Positions 13,949-21,570 of a DNA stretch of 52,264 bases are shown in pieces; the first letter of the stretch is position 1, and the number at the start of each line of letters is the position of its first letter. Origin of the DNA: a virus; IMG/VR virus record IMGVR_UViG_3300027859_000026, positions 1-52,264 of that record. One strand, 5' to 3'. The translations under genes were made by a program, and so were the position numbers. The notes under the pieces are model-generated. The model saw nothing but the letters and a program-made list of their open reading frames with translations. It had not been told where the DNA came from and did not search any database.

Positions 13949-15023
13949 ACAACAGATCCAATTTATTATTTGTGAAATAGTTATTTAATTCAGATAAATT
14001 TAACTTAATCTGATTATTATAGCAGACTTTTATTAAATCATTCAGATCTTTTATGTTAGTATATTTATCTAATTTTTTATCTTTAATATATTTCGACCAC
14101 ATAAATACGGTCTTTCCTTTTTTAAGTTTTTCTATAGTCTTTTTAAGACCGGCGCTATCGTTATCCAGCATATATCTTACTGATTCAATAGCATCTAATT
14201 TCATAGTATCTCTTCCAACTGTACAAAGTGCTATAGAGTTTTTCATAAACATTGCGTCCATTGGTCCTTCAAATACAGTTACTGGTTGTTGAAAGTTTAC
14301 GTTTAATGCTCCAAAAAGAGTAGAAACATTGTTGATTCCGGTAAGGGTTTCTTCATCTAACTCTAAAGGTTTATTTAAAATAGTTTCATATATTTTTGAT
14401 ATATCATACGTTAAGTATCTAGAGCCTTTTCCTTTCATTCTTCTTGATTGTGCTCCTACAATTTTACCTTCTAGTGTTTTATTTAATATCCAAAGCCTTC
14501 CTTCTTTTTCATTATATAGAAATCTATCTAACTTGTGACTTAAAAGTCTATTTTTTAATTGAAACCATATCCAGTCTCCTGGAACTATATTTTTAGAATT
14601 AGTAGCTTTCATGAACTCTTTTTCTTCTACCGCAAGATTTATTATTTTTTCATAAACAAAGGGCGTAAACTTTTCATACTCTTGTGTAGCTGCTTTATTT
14701 ACTTTTATATAATCTAAAACCTCTATGACGTCCATGTTTTCTGACATTCTAATTCCATGGTCTTTAAGAAAGTTATAAATGTCAGAATGATGGTCGCAGT
14801 TAAAGCAATGATATTGTAAAGTGCTCCAATATATATTGCCTCTTTTTAAAGTGTCATCTTTAGTAGAGTCTCCACAATAAGGACATGCCAGGCTTAATCT
14901 ACCTGACATGTCTTTTATCATTTGCTTGTTGTGGTTTGTATGTTCTTTAAGAACTACCTGCTTTAAAGCTTTTTTGATTTTTTCCTTAAGTTCTAAAGAA
15001 AGAATATTAGATTTCGAGGTCAT
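13941..15023 (-). CDS. gp61: DNA primase, gp61-type
   Basis: This DnaG-type primase of 360 residues is close to T4 gp61. The zinc-binding domain is visible as CPYCGDS (C47, C50) and YHCFNC (C73, C76). The TOPRIM core contains TVFEGPMDAM (E252, D256) and MLDNDSAG (D287, D289), the metal-binding acidic residues. It makes RNA primers for lagging-strand synthesis with the gp41-type helicase, which is not in this window. The start overlaps the end of the gp32 gene by 17 nt, so primase and SSB are probably co-translated. Confidence 0.93.
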   Translation of the reverse strand: MTSKSNILSLELKEKIKKALKQVVLKEHTNHNKQMIKDMSGRLSLACPYCGDSTKDDTLKRGNIYWSTLQYHCFNCDHHSDIYNFLKDHGIRMSENMDVIEVLDYIKVNKAATQEYEKFTPFVYEKIINLAVEEKEFMKATNSKNIVPGDWIWFQLKNRLLSHKLDRFLYNEKEGRLWILNKTLEGKIVGAQSRRMKGKGSRYLTYDISKIYETILNKPLELDEETLTGINNVSTLFGALNVNFQQPVTVFEGPMDAMFMKNSIALCTVGRDTMKLDAIESVRYMLDNDSAGLKKTIEKLKKGKTVFMWSKYIKDKKLDKYTNIKDLNDLIKVCYNNQIKLNLSELNNYFTNNKLDLLYV

Positions 15024-15927
15024 TCAAAAAAGATTCTAAATCATCTCCACTAGTTGTTGCTTCTTTTTTTGTTTCAGATGCCTCAACTGTTTTATTAACA
15101 GGAGTTTCTTCTGTTACTACTTTATTAATAGGAGTATCAAATGTTTGATTTGTGACTTTATCCATTGCGTCTCCTGGGTTTAAGTACATTTTAATGACAC
15201 TATTTACAAATTCTCTAGTTGGTTCATCCCATGCTCTATATTCAAAAGATTTAAGAGATGGAGCTTCTTCTAGTTCTGTTTTAATAGTATTCATGTCTTC
15301 TTCTACCCTTTCTGCTGATTTTCCAGCATTTCCTAATTGAATTGAAGATTTTGAAGATGAGAACTTAGAAGTATCGTAGTTATTATAGTCGTTTTGTCGA
15401 GTAATAATAAGCTCGAAGTTTTTACCTTCAAATAAATCAAATACCTGTGTTGGGTCACCAAAATTAGGTTTAAGTTCTGCATCGATTTTTTCTTTGATTT
15501 TATAACCAAATTTAAAAATCTTATATGTTCCTTCTAATTCAGGATGCTGAGGGTCTTTGATGATTTTTACAAGAGAAACATACTGCTCTCTTCTTTTTAA
15601 TTTATCAGAAGCTTTACGGTCTACAGCTGAGTCTGATTTTCTTAATTTCCAGAAAGCATCTGCTACTGGACAACTTTCACCAATTGAACTTGGAGAATCT
15701 ACTAATTTTGATTCACCATCAGGGCCTGTTAGCCAGTTGACGTATTTCTTAATTAAGCTGTTTCTTGGGTTTTCTACGTTAGGTACAAAACGAATAAGAG
15801 CCTTATAGGTTCCGTCTTTTCCGTCGTCTGCAGTTGGCTTATACATTGTGTTTGTGCCAGTGCTTTGTTGTTGTTCATGTGTATCGATATCTTCTACACC
15901 AATACTAAAAATGTTAAATTCACTCAT
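15007..15927 (-). CDS. gp32: ssDNA-binding protein, gp32-type
   Basis: This is the replication SSB of T4-like phages at 306 residues (T4 gp32 is 301). It shows a core with ALIRFVPNVENP and YVNWLTGPDG, a FxxKxxI-type beta core, and a very acidic C-terminal tail ending DDLESFLNDLEI, which recruits partner proteins. Odd: T4 gp32 holds a structural zinc with three cysteines and a histidine, but here only C86 (ESCPVADAFW) is left, so the zinc site appears lost. Upstream is a 537-nt gene-free stretch with a promoter-like octamer 184 nt before the ATG. That long leader fits the translational autoregulation known for T4 gp32. Confidence 0.92.
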   Translation of the reverse strand: MSEFNIFSIGVEDIDTHEQQQSTGTNTMYKPTADDGKDGTYKALIRFVPNVENPRNSLIKKYVNWLTGPDGESKLVDSPSSIGESCPVADAFWKLRKSDSAVDRKASDKLKRREQYVSLVKIIKDPQHPELEGTYKIFKFGYKIKEKIDAELKPNFGDPTQVFDLFEGKNFELIITRQNDYNNYDTSKFSSSKSSIQLGNAGKSAERVEEDMNTIKTELEEAPSLKSFEYRAWDEPTREFVNSVIKMYLNPGDAMDKVTNQTFDTPINKVVTEETPVNKTVEASETKKEATTSGDDLESFLNDLEI

Positions 15928-16111
15928 AATTCTTTAATTTACTTTAATTTACGTTTATTACTTTAATTATATAGAAAACTTTTAAATTGTTTAAAATATG
16001 AGCTTTTTAAATAAGTCTATCTGACTAGGGATTGCTTTCTTAAATAAAGCCTAAATTAGTATGTTTTAAAGCCCAGTAATTTTTGCAATTTTACTGTTTT
16101 CCATATTAATT
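15928..16111 (-). other. Long leader of the gp32 gene
   Basis: This AT-rich stretch without a gene lies between the GATATATA octamer and the gp32 ATG. It contains a CAGTAA/TTACTG hairpin (16096-16074) and a GCTTT/AAAGC pairing farther down. Other genes with the octamer have leaders of only 19-30 nt. T4 gp32 represses its own translation by binding a folded leader; a similar role here is inference. Confidence 0.45.
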
Positions 16112-16119
16112 TATATATC
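16112..16119 (-). promoter_or_regulatory. GATATATA promoter-like octamer (gp32 leader)
   Basis: The octamer is on the coding strand, 184 nt upstream of the gp32 ATG and downstream of the tRNA-like gene. It is the only copy not within about 30 nt of a convincing start codon. Confidence 0.45.
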
Positions 16120-16166
16120 TCTATTTTATTTTGTTTATATCCCACTTAGACTCTCCTTTCGGTTGT

Positions 16167-16197
16167 AGGCGTGGATAATTGCATATTGCTGACGCCT
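16167..16197 (-). other. Stem-loop between tRNA-like RNA and gp32 leader
   Basis: AGGCGT (16197-16192) pairs with ACGCCT (16172-16167) around a 19-nt loop, followed on the minus strand by CCGAAAGG, a small GNRA-type hairpin. No T-run follows, so it is not a standard terminator. It could be a processing signal or part of a small RNA downstream of the tRNA-like gene. Confidence 0.4.
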
Positions 16198-16231
16198 CGT
16201 TGTTCGGTTTTTATATAACCTATCTAAGAGC

Positions 16232-16364
16232 TGGGGAGGGACGGAATCGAACTGTCATCTACTATTCTACACCATTTTCCAAATAAGTGATCTGCTTATT
16301 CTTCATGTCTGATCAGGACTAGGTTCAATAAGAATAGTCGCCTTAACCATTTGGCTACCTCCCC
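16232..16364 (-). tRNA. tRNA-like RNA with greatly enlarged anticodon arm
   Basis: The acceptor stem is perfect: GGGGAGG (16364-16358) pairs with CCTCCCC, then A as discriminator. The D arm reads TAGCCAAATGGTTAAGGC (GCC/GGC stem, GG in the loop). The T arm is GACAG-TTCGATT-CCGTC, with one A-C mismatch. The anticodon region, however, is about 60 nt too long. ACTATTCT pairs with AGAATAGT (8 bp) and closes a loop of roughly 60 nt that contains AATAAG-CAGATCA-CTTATT. No normal 7-nt loop with U33 is available. It could be a tRNA with a short intron, a degenerate tRNA or an anticodon-less tRNA-like RNA. CCA is not encoded. Confidence 0.7.
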
Positions 16365-16464
16365 GTTTTATTTTTAATTTATTTAGTTTACCAATTGGGC
16401 TTCTAGTAATTGAAATGATATTATTGCATTTTTCAATAAAATCTATTGTTTTTTTATTCATGAT

Positions 16465-16629
16465 TTATTTTTGGTTTAATAATTCTGCTTTAGTAGTTGT
16501 TTTACCGCATAATTTACATTTAACTTTAATATGCGTTCCAGTACCATATACAGATTCATATACCCATAAGTGTGTATGGTTTTTATACCAGAAGCGATAC
16601 ATCCAATCTGCTATTTTTCTTTTAATCAT
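16465..16629 (-). CDS. Small CxxC protein (54 aa)
   Basis: The ATG at 16629 (MIKRKIADWM) overlaps the stop of the preceding gene by 8 nt (ATGATTAA); a longer frame reaches back into that gene but is unlikely to be real. The sequence has HTHLWVYESVYGTGTHIKVK, then CKLCGK, resembling one half of a zinc ribbon, with nearby histidines as possible ligands. The start is basic and aromatic (WMYRFWYKNH). Small proteins of this type are common in phages; the function is unknown. It is the last gene before the tRNA-like RNA. Confidence 0.75.
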   Translation of the reverse strand: MIKRKIADWMYRFWYKNHTHLWVYESVYGTGTHIKVKCKLCGKTTTKAELLNQK

Positions 16630-17023
16630 TTTTATTATTTTTGTGTGAATAAAAAGTAAAGGATGCTGGATAGTCTCTATCACCGTCCCATTCCATTTCA
16701 GAATCTTCAATATCTCCGTACTCGAATTTATATTCTGAAGTCATTGCGTTAGCCATCTCAAGGGCTTCTAATAATAATTTGTGCTGGTTATCTGACCAGT
16801 ATCTAAAGTTTTGAACTCTGATATAATTACCTTCTAAGACGGTAGAGTCTGTAGAATGAGAAGAACTTCTCAGCTGCGGATCAAAAGTCGATTCAAAAGA
16901 ATTTTCTTTTTGATTCCATAAATGCTTCTCGTCAAAAGTAAACCCTTTTGCTTTTAGGCTATCTCCTAAAATTGTTACGTCTTTGTGATTCTGTGCTATT
17001 GTCAAATTATATCTTTTTTTCAT
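16622..17023 (-). CDS. Hypothetical protein (133 aa)
   Basis: No family is recognised. The protein is hydrophilic, with a serine-rich segment near 52-62 (RSSSHSTDSTVLEG) and a helical, acidic stretch (LLLEALEMANAMTSEYKFEYGDIED). Its upstream region is a near copy of the promoter-like module before the gene at 650, including the same ATAAC leader before ATGAA. The gene is therefore probably expressed with the same timing. It is translationally coupled to the small CxxC gene. Confidence 0.75.
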   Translation of the reverse strand: MKKRYNLTIAQNHKDVTILGDSLKAKGFTFDEKHLWNQKENSFESTFDPQLRSSSHSTDSTVLEGNYIRVQNFRYWSDNQHKLLLEALEMANAMTSEYKFEYGDIEDSEMEWDGDRDYPASFTFYSHKNNKND

Positions 17024-17094
17024 GTTTATTGTTATTGATTAATTAATTATAGTTAAATATAATCATAATAAACGACATAAAAAAATCTGGAGTG
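17024..17094 (-). promoter_or_regulatory. Repeat-type promoter module, copy B
   Basis: CACTCCAGATTTTTTTATG, GTCGTTTATTATGATTATAT and ACTATAA occur on the minus strand in the same order and spacing as in 651-715. Here the left arm that makes a terminator hairpin in copy A is missing, so the conserved part is the promoter-like section. The function is inferred. Confidence 0.5.
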
Positions 17095-17160
17095 AATTAT
17101 TTTAAAAAAAGTTTATTATTTTTGAAACAAAAGCCGCTACGTGTTATATAACTTAAGTCT

Positions 17161-17826
17161 TTAGGAAGGAGAGGTTAGATTAGCTTTCAGGACTCTTAAC
17201 AAACTATTAAGATAAAAGGCATCTACAAGGTCATCAAAGGGTTTAGGAACAGACTTACCCACTTCAAGTTTTTTCGAGAACTTCCAAAAATTATTCTCTT
17301 CTAGAAATTCCTCTCCCGTTCTATTTTCAACAAAGACGTCCCAAAGAGTTCTCTTATTCATATTACCTTTTCCAGCATGTTTTTTAATTGTTGCAGGGGA
17401 GACTGTTTGAATATCTTCAGGTTTAAAATATTTAAGAAGTTTTATCTTAAGAATAGAAGCAGCACTTGCCATATCAATAATATTGTTAGTTCCTCCTTTA
17501 GAACCATAACTTACTCCTTCAAAGGCTATCATATAACCGTCTTCTTTAAATGTGTTTTGAGTAATAAGATTAATGATATCATTTGACATCACATCATATC
17601 TTTTTATTTTAGCTAACTCAACACTAGAATAATCTAATTCTTTTTCAAAATCAGGTTGAAATACAAGAGTAACCTCTTTTAACATTCCCAATTCTTCTTG
17701 TAATTTTATAGCCTTTTTAGAACCATTTCTTTTAACATACGAAATAAAATGGTATTTTTTACTCTTATCATTAAATATGCATATACCCGGGGAATTAAGA
17801 GAAAAATCAATAGTAATAAAATTCAT
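17161..17826 (-). CDS. RuvC-like Holliday junction resolvase
   Basis: The protein has an RNase H-like fold signature of RuvC-type resolvases. IDFSLNSPGI places the first acidic residue at D7, AFEGVSYGSKGG gives E103, and KPFDDLVDAFYL gives D198, D199 and D202. At 221 residues it is slightly longer than bacterial RuvC. It would cut branched DNA before packaging, the job done in T4 by endonuclease VII (gp49), which has an unrelated fold. It begins one base after the stop of the 122-aa gene, so it is likely coupled to it. Confidence 0.85.
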   Translation of the reverse strand: MNFITIDFSLNSPGICIFNDKSKKYHFISYVKRNGSKKAIKLQEELGMLKEVTLVFQPDFEKELDYSSVELAKIKRYDVMSNDIINLITQNTFKEDGYMIAFEGVSYGSKGGTNNIIDMASAASILKIKLLKYFKPEDIQTVSPATIKKHAGKGNMNKRTLWDVFVENRTGEEFLEENNFWKFSKKLEVGKSVPKPFDDLVDAFYLNSLLRVLKANLTSPS

Positions 17827-17827
17827 A

Positions 17828-18196
17828 TTATAGTCTTTTACCTATAACAGCTCCTAAAGCGGTACCTACAAGTCTAGAAGTTAATAAATCATAAAGTACT
17901 CCTTTATTTATACCTAATACTTTAGCTATCATTTTACCAAGAGATTTACCTAATGCAAAACCAGTTAGACCACCTATAATAGAACCAAAAAATCCTTCAT
18001 TAGTAACTTCATTATTAAATCTTTCTAAATCAATTTCTCCATTTTCATTTCTGTATTCATTTAGAAAAGCATCAACTGCTTCGTCTACTTTAGATTCTAA
18101 TTCAGGAGTCCATTCCTGCTGAAGACCTTCTGTTAAAAGGCTCATTTCTTCTTTTGTAACTTTATTTTCTTCTAAGTATTTTACAAATGTTTTCAT
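17828..18196 (-). CDS. Glycine-zipper protein with capsid-targeting N-terminus (122 aa)
   Basis: MKTFVKYLEE is the closest match in the window to the T4 internal-protein leader MKTYQEF, and LLTEG (LTE23-G) fits a prohead-protease site. Acidic residues 25-65 are followed by a hydrophobic glycine-zipper region, FFGSIIGGLTGFALGKSLG and VGTALGAVIGKRL, able to form two membrane-spanning helices. I infer a capsid-internal protein that could insert into a membrane during DNA entry. A holin is an alternative. It sits 15 nt after the tail-tube-like gene and directly before the resolvase. Confidence 0.8.
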   Translation of the reverse strand: MKTFVKYLEENKVTKEEMSLLTEGLQQEWTPELESKVDEAVDAFLNEYRNENGEIDLERFNNEVTNEGFFGSIIGGLTGFALGKSLGKMIAKVLGINKGVLYDLLTSRLVGTALGAVIGKRL

Positions 18197-18211
18197 AATT
18201 TATATATTTAT

Positions 18212-18763
18212 TTAATCTATGTCTATTTTTATACTAAATTTATTATAGTAAAAATTAACATCAAATGTATTAAATTCTGCTACATTTTCAGCTAAGTTTA
18301 AATTTAAGTCTGATATTGAGTTCATGATAGGTTTTTCAAACTGTATACTTGCCAAACCTAAACCTTCCGCATCTAATATTCTTAATTTTACATCCGGTAT
18401 ATATTTTTCTAATGTCTGATCTGCATAGTAATGTAAAAGAGTATCGGTTAATATCCAATAATTTATGTAACCGTCTAACAATTGAAATTTTACAGTAAAT
18501 TGTCTTTCAATTGTATTTTGAATTGGTATTCTACCTCTATGGTATCTTACAGTTCCGTCATTATCAGCCTGTTCTACCGGGTCGAAACTTATTCCTGGTA
18601 AATTTACTTCTTGTATTGTGTAATTAATAAAATCTATAGGATTTTCTAACATATTACCAGGTATTTTATGTAAATAGCTTTTGTATTTTTCAGCTACTTC
18701 TGCTGGTATAAAATTTTTAGGGAATCTAAAATCAAATAAATTATTTCTACTATTTAAAATCAT
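18212..18763 (-). CDS. Tail-tube-like structural protein (183 aa)
   Basis: It begins with a proline-rich N-terminus (FRFPKNFIPAEVAEKY) and has the pattern DFINYTIQEVNLPGISFDPV, then GYINYWILTDTLLHYYAD, and a C-terminal FNTFDVNFYYNKF. This is typical of small tail-tube-like proteins of T4-like phages, including the gp19/gp48/gp54 fold group. The size suits a tube or tube-adaptor protein. Whether it is the major tube protein cannot be told from this window. The ATG overlaps the stop of the 666-aa gene by 4 nt. Confidence 0.6.
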   Translation of the reverse strand: MILNSRNNLFDFRFPKNFIPAEVAEKYKSYLHKIPGNMLENPIDFINYTIQEVNLPGISFDPVEQADNDGTVRYHRGRIPIQNTIERQFTVKFQLLDGYINYWILTDTLLHYYADQTLEKYIPDVKLRILDAEGLGLASIQFEKPIMNSISDLNLNLAENVAEFNTFDVNFYYNKFSIKIDID

Positions 18764-20760
18764 ATTGCATTAAATTTACCTTTATAAACCATTGTTTCAG
18801 TAGAACCATTATCTACAGAAATATAGTAATTTTTATTTGTAATAGCCTGTATTTTTAATGCATTAGCCTTACTTATTTGAAACAAAATTTCACCTTTACT
18901 TGCATCAATATCTTTAAAAGTAGTAATATTGTTAAAACATAGTCCAGAATCAAATGTCATTTTTACACTTCCAGATTCTAAAAATGAAATAGCTTTTTCT
19001 TCACCATCTTCTATCTTAGAAACTGAAAATTTAACGTAAGTATCAAATGGACCTATCCTTAAAACTTCTTCGCGTCCTATTGTTTTAACAGTTCCTTCTT
19101 CTAAATTTACTATTTCAGGAGTTGCTTTTATTTTTAATCTTTCTATGAATGTAGGAGTATATTTTACTTGACCCTTTGGTAAAGAACTATTTAAAACTTG
19201 AGCAGTATTTCTAGTAGATTGTCTATCTGGTAAAGTGTTGTATATTCTAGTTAAGTTATTGGTAGAATTTATGTTTACTCTTAATAGTCTTTTTCCATAT
19301 TTAGATGCATTTGTATACGTTAAACTTGCATTTTTAACTATTTGAGTGTTGTCAGTCTGATTATAAATTCTCATAACAACATCTATTGCAAAACTTGTAG
19401 CAGTGTTACAGTATTTAATAATAGGTCTAAATTCTATAGGTTCTTCCCAATCCTCTACTTTAGTCATTTGAGTAGAGTAAGTTTCTATAAAACCAGTACC
19501 TACATTTTCAAACACTGTTATATCAAATATCACTGATATGTCAGCAGTTGAATGTAATATTTTATCAATTATATGTGCTTCAAAATCAGCGGCACTTCCA
19601 TCTTTTTCTCCAAATATTTCAAAATAATCGCCATCTGACGCTTCTTGAACTTTTACTGTAAAGTCTTGAAATTCATCTTCTCTACTTACCAATAAATTTT
19701 GCGAGTCTCCTGTATAAATGTAATCTACGCTTGAATTATCTTCTAAATTATTTATAAGTTTAAAACATATATTATAGTTTGAAGTAGGAAGCAAGTTGCT
19801 AGAACCTACAGTTCCATCTCCATAAAACTCATCTTCAAATTCCTGATACTGACCTATTAAAGTAGGAACTTTAACTTCAATGAAGTTAGTATATAATGTT
19901 TCAGTTATTACAAAAGGTTTAGGATTTTTTATTTCAAAATTAGAAGTGTTTAAATAAACTAATTGAGTCAAATAATTTTGTACTTCATTTATTCTATCTG
20001 TTTTTACTTCGAATAAAAATCCTTGTTTTCCTCTAGAAGCAAAACTAAAACCATTTCTTAAATGAAGTCTTATTTTATCATATCTAATAAAATTAATATT
20101 AGACGTTGCGTTTGTTTGACTTGTTGCTAAATCTGCAGAATTACTACCAGCCCAAGAAGAACTATTAATAAAATTATTAGTGCTATCTAAAAGAGCATAT
20201 TTATTTTCACCAACCTCAACTGCATGGTATCTTCCTATAGTTCCCGACCCTGTTTTTATACTATTTCCAGTTTCTTCATCTGGTGTTGCAAATAAAGGAT
20301 TGGCAGCATTAGCAACCGTTACTTTACCGCCCGTCAAGCCGGTAATGCTATATAAATATGACCCAGTTACAGTAGGTAAGTAGGTGTAAACTTGACTTAC
20401 TGCATCATAAGGAGAACCTATGCTATTTCCAGTAATATCAAAAGTTAAAGGATTAGTAAGTGCTGTTAAATTAAATTTATAAGTTTTACCTACTTCTAAC
20501 AATAACGTTCTTGCTGCAAAATTTTCAATAGCGACATAACCACCAGATTCAGTAACATCGAAATTAACAACATCACTACCAAGCTCATGTATTAAATGTC
20601 TAGTATGTAAATGATTACCGCTAACGGTATCTAAAATTTTAATTTCGCTACCATTATCATCAACATCTATATCATAATCAGTTGCATTAGCCTGATCATG
20701 GTATATAAATTCTAAAAGTACGTCGTCGTCTATCTTGAAATATCTAGATGATTGTGCCAT
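18760..20760 (-). CDS. Virion structural protein with cupredoxin-like domain (666 aa)
   Basis: This is a large beta-rich protein. Residues about 60-150 (FAARTLLLEVGKTYKFNLTA, ITGNSIGSP, then TYLPTVTGSYLYSI) resemble a cupredoxin-type beta sandwich, as seen in some marine phage tail proteins, without the copper-ligand set. The rest alternates short beta blocks with many Asn/Thr. It lies in the fibre/tail block and is coupled to the tail-tube-like gene. It is probably a tail-associated or adhesin protein. There is no recognised name. Confidence 0.65.
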   Translation of the reverse strand: MAQSSRYFKIDDDVLLEFIYHDQANATDYDIDVDDNGSEIKILDTVSGNHLHTRHLIHELGSDVVNFDVTESGGYVAIENFAARTLLLEVGKTYKFNLTALTNPLTFDITGNSIGSPYDAVSQVYTYLPTVTGSYLYSITGLTGGKVTVANAANPLFATPDEETGNSIKTGSGTIGRYHAVEVGENKYALLDSTNNFINSSSWAGSNSADLATSQTNATSNINFIRYDKIRLHLRNGFSFASRGKQGFLFEVKTDRINEVQNYLTQLVYLNTSNFEIKNPKPFVITETLYTNFIEVKVPTLIGQYQEFEDEFYGDGTVGSSNLLPTSNYNICFKLINNLEDNSSVDYIYTGDSQNLLVSREDEFQDFTVKVQEASDGDYFEIFGEKDGSAADFEAHIIDKILHSTADISVIFDITVFENVGTGFIETYSTQMTKVEDWEEPIEFRPIIKYCNTATSFAIDVVMRIYNQTDNTQIVKNASLTYTNASKYGKRLLRVNINSTNNLTRIYNTLPDRQSTRNTAQVLNSSLPKGQVKYTPTFIERLKIKATPEIVNLEEGTVKTIGREEVLRIGPFDTYVKFSVSKIEDGEEKAISFLESGSVKMTFDSGLCFNNITTFKDIDASKGEILFQISKANALKIQAITNKNYYISVDNGSTETMVYKGKFNAI

Positions 20761-20775
20761 ATATTATTTATCTTT

Positions 20776-21564
20776 TTAAAATTGTAACCATTTAGGTGAA
20801 TAAGTTAGAAATAATCCTACTTGTGGACCGTGGTATATACTGTTATTTTTACCAAAAGTTATTCCATATCCTCCTCCAAAACCTAAAGAAAGTCTACCTC
20901 TTTTTTGTTTTTTTATTTTATTAAGTTCATCTTCTACTATAGAAATACCTTCAATACTTTTAAAAGTTATTCCTGGATACTTAGTAGATATATTTATTTT
21001 TTTAATGCCCTCTATCGTTTCTATGCCTGCATATAATTTTATATTTTGGTCATAATCAAAAGTTCCTAAAGCTCCTGTAATTATAGTATCATTTAAAGAA
21101 ACATCAACACTTGCTGTAAATTTTCGCCAATTTTCATCATCATAAAATGTAGAATCTGAAAATATAAGAGTAGTGTCATTCTTAACAATAGCCCAAACAG
21201 TATCTACATTATTTATATTTATCTGGGCCTGTAGCAGTTGATTTAATCTTTCTAATTTTATAGCGTTTTCTAAAGCCTCTTTATATTTGTTTAATAAGCC
21301 AGCATTTTCATTTTTTAATTCTTTTACTGTAAATTGATATCCTTTTATTTCGTTAATATAAAAACCATTTTCATTTTTAAAAACCTCTATTGTGTCTATG
21401 CTAGCCTCTGCATTTCCTTTTACTCTTTCTACTTTATTTTCTAAAGCAATATTTTTCTGTTTAAGTATGCTAACCCTATTACACTGGAACAGCATTAGCA
21501 GTATCATAACTAAAATAGCTGATATAAAATAAATGGGTTGTATTTTTATTTTTTTAAATTTCAT
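20776..21564 (-). CDS. Membrane-anchored coiled-coil protein, spanin-like candidate (262 aa)
   Basis: A basic start (KFKKIKIQP) is followed by one hydrophobic helix (about 12-27, IYFISAILVMILLMLF) ending QCNR, then a coiled coil (about 30-115). A beta-rich C-terminal section ends RLSLGFGGGYGITFGKN and GPQVGLFLTYSPKWLQF, like strands of an outer-membrane or OM-facing domain. The cysteine after the helix could also be a relaxed lipobox. An inner-membrane anchor, long periplasmic coil and OM-facing end is the layout expected for a spanin-like lysis protein. No holin or endolysin is seen nearby, so the role is inferred. Confidence 0.65.
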   Translation of the reverse strand: MKFKKIKIQPIYFISAILVMILLMLFQCNRVSILKQKNIALENKVERVKGNAEASIDTIEVFKNENGFYINEIKGYQFTVKELKNENAGLLNKYKEALENAIKLERLNQLLQAQININNVDTVWAIVKNDTTLIFSDSTFYDDENWRKFTASVDVSLNDTIITGALGTFDYDQNIKLYAGIETIEGIKKINISTKYPGITFKSIEGISIVEDELNKIKKQKRGRLSLGFGGGYGITFGKNNSIYHGPQVGLFLTYSPKWLQF

Positions 21565-21570
21565 AAGCTA

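Noticed and set aside
16066-16104. 12-codon mini-ORF (MENSKIAKITGL) in the gp32 leader
   Set aside because: Its ATG is only 7 nt after the promoter octamer, so it would be almost leaderless, and it coincides with the hairpin. A leader peptide cannot be supported.
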